DNA from: SH-MAG3 sp036374995
GTDB taxonomy: Bacteria > Gemmatimonadota > Gemmatimonadetes > Longimicrobiales > RSA9
Direction: 5' to 3'
Assembly (NCBI GenBank): GCA_036374995.1
Contig: DASUSS010000044.1
Location: forward strand, 1 to 50,615
DNA length: 50,615 nt
In this document: positions 1-7,035 of the stretch, piece by piece
Numbering within the stretch: position 1 is the stretch's first letter
Layout of the letters: each line of letters opens with the position of its first letter
Notes under the pieces: generated by a model
What the model saw: only the letters and a program-made list of their open reading frames with translations
Database searches by the model: none
Told to the model about the DNA's origin: nothing
Program-made: the position numbers and the translations under genes

Positions 1-98
1 CGCTGCTGCTGCTGCGGCTGCCGAACGGGACGTAGCGCCGTGACGGCGTCAGTCGCTCGACGGCGCGGACGCCAATCGGGTCACGAGCCGTTCCGGCG

Positions 99-392
99 TC
101 AGTACCCGGGCAGAGTGTTGCTGCGGATGCGGTTCACGCCGGCGCGCGTGCCGGCGGCAGTCGCGATGCCGAAGACGATCGCAGTGCCGGCACCGACGAT
201 CGGCAGCAGCCACACGACGGGCGCGGCGAGTGCAGTGGCCGCAGCGCCGGCGACGAAAGGAGCTGCGGACGACTGCACCGCTTCGACGTAGCGAAGACGG
301 CGCGCGACGAAGCTCCTGGAACGGAAGAACCCGACCGCGGCGGCCGTGCCCGCGGCGGTCAATCCGACGATACCCGTGATCAGCTCCAGCAT
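99..392 (-). CDS. Small integral membrane protein of unknown function (97 aa)
   Basis: I do not recognise this family. The protein begins with a hydrophobic helix (about residues 1-22), followed by a basic stretch FFRSRSFVARRLRY (22-35) and a long Ala/Val/Gly-rich hydrophobic region (about 44-85) that could form one long or two short membrane helices. It ends in a basic tail. The start is an ATG preceded by a good GGAGG ribosome site 6-7 bases upstream, which makes a real gene likely despite its size. It lies 65 bp downstream of the lipoprotein gene on the same strand and may be the last gene of that transcript. Membrane location is inferred from composition only. Confidence 0.55.
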   Translation of the reverse strand: MLELITGIVGLTAAGTAAAVGFFRSRSFVARRLRYVEAVQSSAAPFVAGAAATALAAPVVWLLPIVGAGTAIVFGIATAAGTRAGVNRIRSNTLPGY

Positions 393-457
393 GCGAATCC
401 TCCAGCCGTGACGTTCCTGCACCTCATAGAGGAATACGGATTCCGGGCGTACGAGTT

Positions 458-2461
458 TCAGCGGATGCGGGTGAGTGAGAGGTTCGTGTGCGCGCCCGCG
501 GTGCCGCTCACGCGGAGGATCGAGATCGGGTCGCCGGTCGAGCCGGCGACGAGGAATCCGGTGGCTGCGCCGGCAGCGACGGCGCCGGAGAGCACTGCGG
601 GGGCGGCCGGTGAGAGGAGCGGCCACTGCACGCGCGGGTCCTGGTCGGCGACGCTCTGCGGCGCGGGCCGGCTCTCGCGCAGCCGGTACTGGTGGTACTG
701 CGTCCAGTCGGGCAGCCCCGCCGTACCGATGTCGTCCGTGTAGAGCGCAACCCGTGCGCGGGTGAACAGGTCGAGGAACGAGGTGCCGGGCAGCCACTTC
801 TGCACGACCGCATCGAGTGTCGTCGCCGATGCGCCGGCGAGCAGGAACTCGCGCAGCGCGATGATCCAGTCGCCACCGCCGAGTGCGACCCGATCGGCGA
901 AGTAGTCGAAGACGAACGCCGATGCGTGATAGCCGAAGTACATCGATGAGCCGGCGTGCAGATAGGTCGGCACATCGTCCATGAAGTACGCATTGTTGAA
1001 TGCCGGATTGCGGGGCAGCACGACGTTCCCGGTCCGCGCCGGCGTCGCCGTGCCGAGCAGTCGCGCGGCGATCGGGAGGCGCTCGGTGAAGCGAGCGAAG
1101 CCCTCGACGAGCCAGCGGTTGCCTCGCTGGGAGAGGCCCAGGCCGTTGTGCTGGAGCAGTCCCATATGCCGCATGTGCGCGATCTCGTGCATGAAGATGT
1201 TGTCGGCCACGCGCTGCGGGTGCTGGTTCAACCCCTTCGTCGACCCATCCGTCGCGACCCAGAAGTCCCAGACGAGATAGTCGGAGATCGAGTACGTGTA
1301 GCCCCAGACCGAGTCCCTGGGCATCAGCGAATGGATCGCGACGATACGGGGCGGGGTGCCGGCCTCGACCGCGAGATTGTGGCGGTTGTCGAAGAGCAGG
1401 TCGCCCTGGATCCGCGCGACTGCGGCGTACTCCGTCGCAATCGCGGTGAGGTCCGCATCGGAGAGCGGCGTGTTGAAGCCGCCCGTCTCGCGCACGAGCG
1501 TCGTGGTGAGACGCACATCCTCGGCAATGATCAGCTCGTCGGAGACGAAACGGACCACGGCCTTCTGGTGTCCGGTCGGTATCCCCAGCCGGGGCAGCCC
1601 CTCCATCACGACCTCGATGGTATCCCCGACAACCGCGTTCGCGGCGGCACTGTTCAGCGCGACCGCGCCCTCCGGACGCAGCAGCATCGGCTCCGGCACG
1701 CGCGTCCCGGCCGGCGGGATGTGCTCGTGGATGCGGCCGGCGCCGAAGTCCCACGTGTAGCGGGCGTCCTCCTCGGCTGTGACCATCCGGGCGCGGGCGG
1801 CGACGGGTCCGGTGGCAGCGAGCGGTTCGACCGTCACGGTGAACGCGAACGTGGTGTCCGCGGCGGCGCCCGGGAACAGCGCGGCGGCGAACGGCCCGGT
1901 CGGAGAGAGGTTCTCGAGCAGCAACAGGTAGTCGTGTCCCGCGGATCGGGCGGGATCGAACAGGAGGCAGGGGAACGCGGCGAACGTGCTGCCCTTGAGG
2001 CGAACGAAGTCGCCCGCAGCATGATCGAGCGTGACGAGTCCGGAGCAGCCGTCCGGCAGCGCGATCGCCTCGAAGACCACCTCGACGCCGGGCAGGTCGT
2101 GGATCGTGGCACGAACCGTATTGCTGCCGGGCGCGGTGCCGAGCACCCAGGAGCCGAGGCGGGCCGCGCCGTCGGCACCGGTCACCTGCTGCGCATCCGT
2201 GATGTTCCCCCCGCCGGACATGACGGAGAAGTCGACCCGGACGCCGCTCACGGGGCGGCCCGAGCGGGACAGGACGCGCACGGCGGGTGGCACGGGGACG
2301 GTCGTGCCGGCAGGCACTTCCTGAAGTACCGCACTGGCCGGCACGGCCTGCGCGGGCCGCGGCGGACCGGACGGGTCGGAGCACCCGGACGCGAGGAACG
2401 CGGCGAGCAGCAGGGCGCTGCGCGCGAGGCTCGGGCTGGGGGCGGCGGCGCGGTTCTTCAA
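458..2461 (-). CDS. Secreted lipoprotein with Ig-like domain and HExxH metalloprotease motif
   Basis: Predicted exported lipoprotein of 667 aa. From a TTG start the N-terminus is basic, then hydrophobic, and ends in a lipobox LASGC with Cys27 as the lipidation site. Residues about 40-120 look like a bacterial Ig-like (Big_1-type) domain, with the pattern of asking for a property, then SGRPVSGVRVDF and a later GSNTVRAT strand. The C-terminal half carries HEIAH at 425-429 in the context FMHEIAHMRHMG, and a downstream WLVEGFARF with Glu453. This is the spacing of gluzincin-type zinc peptidases (HExxH plus a later Glu). The start has no clear ribosome site, but a good promoter sits about 40 bp upstream. 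Protease activity is inferred from the motif; no closer family was recognised. The longer open frame upstream of the TTG lacks the signal peptide and was rejected. Confidence 0.75.
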   Translation of the reverse strand: MKNRAAAPSPSLARSALLLAAFLASGCSDPSGPPRPAQAVPASAVLQEVPAGTTVPVPPAVRVLSRSGRPVSGVRVDFSVMSGGGNITDAQQVTGADGAARLGSWVLGTAPGSNTVRATIHDLPGVEVVFEAIALPDGCSGLVTLDHAAGDFVRLKGSTFAAFPCLLFDPARSAGHDYLLLLENLSPTGPFAAALFPGAAADTTFAFTVTVEPLAATGPVAARARMVTAEEDARYTWDFGAGRIHEHIPPAGTRVPEPMLLRPEGAVALNSAAANAVVGDTIEVVMEGLPRLGIPTGHQKAVVRFVSDELIIAEDVRLTTTLVRETGGFNTPLSDADLTAIATEYAAVARIQGDLLFDNRHNLAVEAGTPPRIVAIHSLMPRDSVWGYTYSISDYLVWDFWVATDGSTKGLNQHPQRVADNIFMHEIAHMRHMGLLQHNGLGLSQRGNRWLVEGFARFTERLPIAARLLGTATPARTGNVVLPRNPAFNNAYFMDDVPTYLHAGSSMYFGYHASAFVFDYFADRVALGGGDWIIALREFLLAGASATTLDAVVQKWLPGTSFLDLFTRARVALYTDDIGTAGLPDWTQYHQYRLRESRPAPQSVADQDPRVQWPLLSPAAPAVLSGAVAAGAATGFLVAGSTGDPISILRVSGTAGAHTNLSLTRIR

Positions 2462-2499
2462 TGGGAGCGAGCGGCGATCGTAATCGTGGGGGACGCCGT

Positions 2500-2529
2500 A
2501 AGATAGCCGAACGCCGCAGGAGGGGTCAA
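2500..2529 (-). promoter_or_regulatory. Sigma-70-type promoter for the Ig/metalloprotease lipoprotein
   Basis: On the minus strand TTGACC (2529-2524) is followed after 18 bp by TATCTT (2505-2500). The expected transcription start near 2493 gives a leader of about 30 bases before the TTG start at 2461. Both elements match the style of other promoters in this window. Confidence 0.55.
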
Positions 2530-2532
2530 CGC

Positions 2533-2658
2533 ATGGCGCCGCACATGGAGCCGGACCGTGCGGGATCGTTCCAGCGCACGAGCGGTCCAGGGTGGCTCGC
2601 GGAACGAACGTTGCACCCGGTGCGGCCGTCGTCCTGCATCGAAGCGGAGCGCGTGTGA
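2533..2658 (+). CDS. Possible 41-aa leader peptide overlapping the DHH gene start
   Basis: A short open frame begins at ATG 2533 behind an almost perfect ribosome site, AGGAGGGG at 2518-2525, seven bases away. It runs 41 codons and ends in TGA at 2656-2658, so its last bases (GTGTGA) overlap the GTG start of the DHH phosphoesterase gene at 2655. Such an overlap would couple translation of the two. The peptide has no hydrophobic segment and one Cys; I recognise no family. Against it: the same bases also form the spacer of the divergent promoter on the other strand, so the ribosome-site match could be coincidental. Confidence 0.4.
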   Translation: MAPHMEPDRAGSFQRTSGPGWLAERTLHPVRPSSCIEAERV

Positions 2659-4103
2659 CAGCGAAAGAGACGGCCGGGAAGAAGCGCCCGCTGCTGATCG
2701 TCATCAGCGATTCCGACGTGATGTCGGCCGAGCTGCGTTCGGCGACGCGCGAAGTGCGGCGCTGGAGCGCGGGCGGAAACGGGGAGTCGTTCGACGGCGA
2801 TCCGACGGATCCCGCCACGTTCGAGTGGACGCGCGCGGCGCCCGCGGTGACGGCCGTGATCGATGTGGAGCCGGCCGATCGGGCCCGGGCCGTGCTGACG
2901 GCACTGCGCAGCGTGCGCTCGGATGCGGCCGTGCTGCTCCTCTCCTCCGACCTGGCGGATGTCGACGGTCCGGTCGATGGCACGCTGGCGCGGGAAGGCC
3001 GGCTGCGGGACGTGCTGCGCGTCGACATCGAGGAGGAGCTGACCCGACTCGAGTCCGAACGCCGGGCGTACTGCCTCCGCGAGTTCGCGGCCGGCGACGG
3101 CGTCGTTCCGATCTTCATTCATCCCGATCCCGATCCCGACGCGGTCTCCAGTGCGCTCGCCGTCACGGTGCTGCTCGGCGGCACGGAGCGGCATCCGATC
3201 GTCACGCTCGATGAGATGACACGGCCGGAGAACCGGCGCATGGCCGAGCTGCTGCACATTCGCGTGACCCGGATCACGCCCGAGGAGCTCCAGCAGTTCG
3301 AGCGGATCATCACGCTCGACACGCAGCCGCGCGGGCTGCAGCAGGACGGCAGGCCGCGCGTGGCCGTGATCGACCACCATCCGGCCGAGCCCGATTACGT
3401 GGCCGAGTTCGCCGACATCCGGCCGGACTACGGTGCGACCGCGACGATGCTCACGGAGTACCTTCGCGCGGCGGCTGAAAAGCAGATCGGTCAGGGTCTG
3501 GCGACGGCGCTGCTGTATGGCATTCGAACGGATACGGACTCGCTGCAGCGGGGTGTGTCGCCGGCGGACGTGGCCGCGTACGCGTACCTGCAGAGCCGCG
3601 CCGACGTCCAGCTGGTGCGTCGATTCGAGAAGCCGAGCTACGCGCCGCGGACCGCGCGTGCGTTCGGCCGCGCGCTCGCGGAGGCGGTCGAGGACGACGA
3701 TCTGATGGTCGTCGGTCTCGGCAGGCTGGACGACGCCGAATCGCATGCGCTCGCAGACCTGGCCGATTTCTGCCTGGCGATCGAGCACATCACGTGGGTC
3801 GTGGCGGCGGCCGAGATCGGGGAGGAGCTGGTGCTGACGGTCCGCCACACCGGCACGGGCGTCGGCGCGGACGCGCTCGCCCGCGGACTTGCCGGGCTGG
3901 GCGGCAACGGGGGCGGCCACGCCACGATGGCCCGGGTGGTGCTCCCGCTCGGCCGCGCGCGCGATCTGCTGGAGGGGGAAACGACAGCGCCGGCGGTCCT
4001 GCGACTCATCCGGCGCGTGATGGAACGGGACGGCGCGACGGCTACTCGTCGAGATTTACGCCCAGCTCGTCGGGTGTCAGGCCGTTCACGATCGAATCGA
4101 TGA
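2655..4103 (+). CDS. DHH-family phosphoesterase with N-terminal Rossmann-like domain
   Basis: Cytoplasmic 482-aa protein of the DHH/DHHA1 superfamily, which includes RecJ-like and oligoribonucleotide/pAp phosphoesterases using two metal ions. The first 140 or so residues resemble a Rossmann-type or TrkA-N-like domain (LLIVISDSDV near 13-22). The DHH domain follows, with metal-binding HPDPDPDA at 156-163 and the signature DHH at 240-242. The C-terminal DHHA1 substrate-binding motif GGGHATMAR has its His at 422. The GTG start at 2655 has a GGAG site six to seven bases upstream and overlaps the end of a short leader frame. The 3' end overlaps the convergent hypothetical gene by 62 bp, which encodes an Arg-rich tail. 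The architecture recalls the TrkA-N/DHH proteins of archaea. The exact substrate cannot be told. Confidence 0.8.
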   Translation: MTAKETAGKKRPLLIVISDSDVMSAELRSATREVRRWSAGGNGESFDGDPTDPATFEWTRAAPAVTAVIDVEPADRARAVLTALRSVRSDAAVLLLSSDLADVDGPVDGTLAREGRLRDVLRVDIEEELTRLESERRAYCLREFAAGDGVVPIFIHPDPDPDAVSSALAVTVLLGGTERHPIVTLDEMTRPENRRMAELLHIRVTRITPEELQQFERIITLDTQPRGLQQDGRPRVAVIDHHPAEPDYVAEFADIRPDYGATATMLTEYLRAAAEKQIGQGLATALLYGIRTDTDSLQRGVSPADVAAYAYLQSRADVQLVRRFEKPSYAPRTARAFGRALAEAVEDDDLMVVGLGRLDDAESHALADLADFCLAIEHITWVVAAAEIGEELVLTVRHTGTGVGADALARGLAGLGGNGGGHATMARVVLPLGRARDLLEGETTAPAVLRLIRRVMERDGATATRRDLRPARRVSGRSRSNR

Positions 4104-4473
4104 CCTCGCGGGCGTAGGTCTCCGCCGTGCGGTCCGGGTGGAGGCCGCGGATGTGCGAGAGCACGAGGCGCTCGCCGTTCGCGCACTCGAGACCGACGTA
4201 CGCCGACGGATACGTCTCCACCTCGCCCACCGTCGACTCCTCCTCGTGCGGCACGCCGGCGACCTCGAGTTTCGCGTCGCCGCTGTCCAGCGCCGCACGG
4301 ATCCGATCCCACGTCTCGTCGTAGGGGAACGCGGTGGACGCCACGATGTTCGGCTGCCCCTGTATGAGCAGCGCGACATCGAGCTGCACCTCGGATTCGA
4401 TCTCGTCGATCTCCGATGAGTACACGACGGGGAATGGTCCTGCCTGGAAGACCGGGATCGCCGACGAGTCCAT
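4042..4473 (-). CDS. Conserved-looking hypothetical protein (143 aa)
   Basis: A soluble, acidic 143-aa protein with no signal peptide, no membrane segment and no motif I can place. Its middle contains the pattern YVGLECANGERLVLSHIR, and the C-terminus ends in an acidic helix and strand. The ATG at 4473 is preceded by a GGAG site about nine bases upstream; a TTG nine bases earlier is too close to that site to use it. The gene is convergent with the DHH phosphoesterase and overlaps it by 62 bp. Codon use with GC-rich third positions supports real coding over the full length. Confidence 0.6.
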   Translation of the reverse strand: MDSSAIPVFQAGPFPVVYSSEIDEIESEVQLDVALLIQGQPNIVASTAFPYDETWDRIRAALDSGDAKLEVAGVPHEEESTVGEVETYPSAYVGLECANGERLVLSHIRGLHPDRTAETYAREVIDSIVNGLTPDELGVNLDE

Positions 4474-4571
4474 CTTGGCCAACTCCAGAAGCCTCAGTTG
4501 ACAGGGGGCCGATCGAACGGGGCCGTACTGACCAGATGTACCACGCTGCGTCCAATAAGGTCCTGGGTGCG

Positions 4572-5669
4572 TCAGACGAGCCGGAGCACCCGGCGCAGGA
4601 GCAATCCGAACCGGGCGGCCTCGCGGGCAATGCCGAGCGCGCCGAGCCCGCTCTGCGTGCCGCCGGAGTGCTGGAACAGCGACGTGACGGTCGTGCTGCG
4701 GACCCGGTCCGGCGGGACGGCCCGGCTCAGGCGGATCGTCTCGCTGAACGGGATCAGGCGGTCGTCACGACCGTGCGCGAAGAGAACGGGCACGCGCACG
4801 GAGGAAAGGAACGGCGCCGGATCGAGCAGCGGGTCGATGCGCAGGGCGGTATCGGCGAGTCGGCGCGCGAGCTCGAGCACGGGTCCGTGGTCGCGGCGCG
4901 GTGAGGTGGTCTCGGGCGCGATCATGTCGAACAGGTCACGGTCGCCGGGCGCGAGCGACCCGCGCAGGCGTCGCTTGGACGCATCGAAGAAGGGGTCCCA
5001 GGCGAACAGCCGGAGCTCGCCCGCCTCCAGCGCGAGGTCGTGCAGTGCGCCGGCCACGGCTTCCGCGTTCTCGTACCCGGGCGTGCGGGGCAGGTAGTTG
5101 CCGGCCATGATCCAGCAGCCGTACGGGTCCGGCTCCATGCTGTACGTCACCCCGTCCAGCTCGTGCAGGCCGGTGAGGCCGAAGCGGAAGAGGCGGTGGA
5201 GGTCGCTGTAGCCGCCCCAGGCGGCGAGCCCGGCGAGCAGTCCGGCCGTCTCGCCATCGGCCGCCGCGATCAGCGCCTGCGTCGCGCCGAACGAGAAGCC
5301 GAAGAGGCCCGCGTGCTCGTGTCGCACATCAGCGCGGCGCTGCAACGCATGCACGGCGTGCCGGATCGTCGGGATCGTGATCGAGGGCGCGACACGCAGG
5401 TCCCGCCACTCCGGGATCTCCGGCACGAGCACGATGTTGCCGGCGCCGGCGACGGCGCGCGCGAAGCGCTGGAGGGACGGGTGCGCGCGGCCGGGCCGTG
5501 TGAGACCGTGCAGCACGACCCAGCCGGGCAGTGCGCGCGGCCGGCCGGCCGGTCTGAAGACCGTCGCCGGCAGCTCTTCGTCACCGCGCGTGTAGACCGT
5601 CTCGATCGCGACGGTAGCGTCCGCGATCGGACGCAGATACTGCCGGAGAAAGCGGATCGTGGATGGCAT
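4572..5669 (-). CDS. Alpha/beta-hydrolase family protein (365 aa)
   Basis: Predicted cytoplasmic serine hydrolase with an alpha/beta-hydrolase fold. The N-terminal third has the strand and oxyanion region GWVVLHGLTRPG (49-60). The nucleophile elbow GFSFGA lies at 124-129 with Ser126. A candidate acid is in FAHGRDDRLIP (Asp302 or 303), and a C-terminal His334 in FQHSGG completes a triad in the usual order. There is no signal peptide. The middle (about 150-260) is a variable lid-like insertion. The ATG start is followed by a clean N-terminal helix; upstream frame extension looks like shadow coding. It is divergent from the class V aminotransferase gene. Substrate unknown; esterase or peptidase activity are both possible. 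Confidence 0.8.
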   Translation of the reverse strand: MPSTIRFLRQYLRPIADATVAIETVYTRGDEELPATVFRPAGRPRALPGWVVLHGLTRPGRAHPSLQRFARAVAGAGNIVLVPEIPEWRDLRVAPSITIPTIRHAVHALQRRADVRHEHAGLFGFSFGATQALIAAADGETAGLLAGLAAWGGYSDLHRLFRFGLTGLHELDGVTYSMEPDPYGCWIMAGNYLPRTPGYENAEAVAGALHDLALEAGELRLFAWDPFFDASKRRLRGSLAPGDRDLFDMIAPETTSPRRDHGPVLELARRLADTALRIDPLLDPAPFLSSVRVPVLFAHGRDDRLIPFSETIRLSRAVPPDRVRSTTVTSLFQHSGGTQSGLGALGIAREAARFGLLLRRVLRLV

Positions 5670-5768
5670 GGGCGCGCAAGGTACGGCGCGTGTCCGCTCG
5701 CGGCGAGGTCTTGTGCAGCCTCGAACGACCGCGGCATGTTCGCCTGGTTCTCCAGCCTCGAGGAGCCC

Positions 5769-6995
5769 GTGAACCGACGTGACTTTCTCCAGCGTGGTGC
5801 CGTGGCAGCCGGCGCGCTCGCGTGGCCGGCACGGCTCGCGGCGCTCGCGGACCGGCTGCGTGCGACATCGTCCGCGCAGGGGCCGTGGGACGTGGTCCGG
5901 AGCGCGTTCCTCGTCCCGGACGACCGCATCTACCTCAATGTCGGCACGCTCGGGCCGCAACCTCGCGCGGTCGTGGACGCCGTGGTCGAGCACACGCGGC
6001 GCGTCGCGATGACCTATCCGCCCGGCGTCGACTGGAACGCTCTCAAGACGCGCATCGCCACGCTCCTGAACGGCGATGCCGCCGGCTTCGTGTTCCCGCG
6101 CAACACGACGGAGGCGATGAACTTCGTCGCGAACGGTCTCCCGCTGGACGCGGGCGACGAGGTGCTCACTACGACGCACGAGCACATCGGCGGCCTGTGC
6201 TGCTGGCAGCTGCTCGCGGCCCGGCGCCGCGTGGCGCTCCGACAGCTCGAGCTGCCGGTGCCGGCGCGGGACGCAACGGAGCTCGTCGATGTGTTCCGCC
6301 GGGCGATCACGCCCCGTACGCGCGTCGTGTCCGTGTCCCACGTGACGTTCACGAACGGCACCATCATGCCGGTCGCGGAGATCGCCGCGCTGTGCCGGGA
6401 CCGCGGCATCATCAGCGTGGTGGACGGGGCTCACCCTCCGGGTCTGCTGCGCGTCGACCTGCGCGCGATCGACGCCGACTTCTATGCGTCGTCACCGCAC
6501 AAGTGGCTGTGCGCGCCGCAGGGCACCGGACTGCTGTACCTGCGCGAGGAGTGGCGCACCCGGCTGTGGCCGACGCTGGCATCGGGCGGCTGGGATGACC
6601 TCGAGCTCGGCGCGCACCGCTTCAATCACATGGGCACGATGGACGAATCCCGACTCGCGGGACTCGACGCCGCGGTGCAGCTGCACGAGACGATCGGACC
6701 CGACCGCGTCGTGGCGCGCATCCGTGAGCTGCGTGGCAGGCTCGTCGCCGCGCTCGGCGAGCTGCCCCGCGTACGGCTGCACTCGCCGGCCGACCCTGCG
6801 TTGCACGCGGGCCTGGTCGCGTTCACGGTCGATGGCATCGAGGCTCTCGAGCTCCAGCGCCGGCTGGCGGAGGCGGCGAACGTGCGGACCCGCGTCGTGG
6901 GCGAATACGGCTACGGCTGGATGCGGCTGTCGCCGCACGTCTACAACACGGAAGCCGAGCTCGAGCGGGTCGCGACGCTGATTGCGGAGGCGTGA
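5769..6995 (+). CDS. Class V aminotransferase-fold PLP enzyme with Tat signal
   Basis: PLP-dependent enzyme of the class V aminotransferase/cysteine desulfurase family, 408 aa. From GTG 5769 the N-terminus reads MNRRDFLQRGAVAAG, a textbook twin-arginine motif followed by a hydrophobic segment, so export of the folded enzyme is predicted. The cofactor region is visible: NTTEAMNFVANGL (phosphate-side), VVDGAHPPG, and SSPHKW with Lys245 as the likely Schiff-base lysine. An AGGAG site sits just upstream of the GTG; an in-frame ATG at 5736 would put 11 extra residues before the Tat motif and is less likely. The nearest families are isopenicillin N epimerase-like and cysteine desulfurase-like enzymes. 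The substrate is not predictable here. Confidence 0.85.
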   Translation: MNRRDFLQRGAVAAGALAWPARLAALADRLRATSSAQGPWDVVRSAFLVPDDRIYLNVGTLGPQPRAVVDAVVEHTRRVAMTYPPGVDWNALKTRIATLLNGDAAGFVFPRNTTEAMNFVANGLPLDAGDEVLTTTHEHIGGLCCWQLLAARRRVALRQLELPVPARDATELVDVFRRAITPRTRVVSVSHVTFTNGTIMPVAEIAALCRDRGIISVVDGAHPPGLLRVDLRAIDADFYASSPHKWLCAPQGTGLLYLREEWRTRLWPTLASGGWDDLELGAHRFNHMGTMDESRLAGLDAAVQLHETIGPDRVVARIRELRGRLVAALGELPRVRLHSPADPALHAGLVAFTVDGIEALELQRRLAEAANVRTRVVGEYGYGWMRLSPHVYNTEAELERVATLIAEA

Positions 6996-7005
6996 AGAGG
7001 CGGGA

Positions 7006-7025
7006 GCGAACGGACCGCCGTTCGC
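7006..7025. terminator. Hairpin between convergent genes
   Basis: GCGAACGG (7006-7013) and CCGTTCGC (7018-7025) form a perfect 8-bp stem with a 4-base loop between the convergent aminotransferase and E1 genes. There is no T-run, so it may act as a bidirectional terminator or simply protect 3' ends. Confidence 0.45.
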
Positions 7026-7035
7026 GCACCGACGC

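Noticed and set aside
2..43. A frame ending in TGA at 41-43 with an Ala-rich tail at the left edge of the window
   Set aside because: Could be the end of an upstream plus-strand gene, but 13 codons of low complexity are too little to call. The first 98 bp otherwise show only a short CTG repeat.
956..2506. 516-codon plus-strand frame opposite the Ig/metalloprotease lipoprotein
   Set aside because: Arg-rich shadow coding of the high-GC minus-strand gene; no motif or ribosome site, whereas the minus strand has a lipobox, HEIAH and a promoter.
4498..4525. Perfect TTGACA at 4498-4503 on the plus strand as a promoter
   Set aside because: The nearest -10-like element is 22 bp away and no plus-strand gene follows, so it is probably chance.
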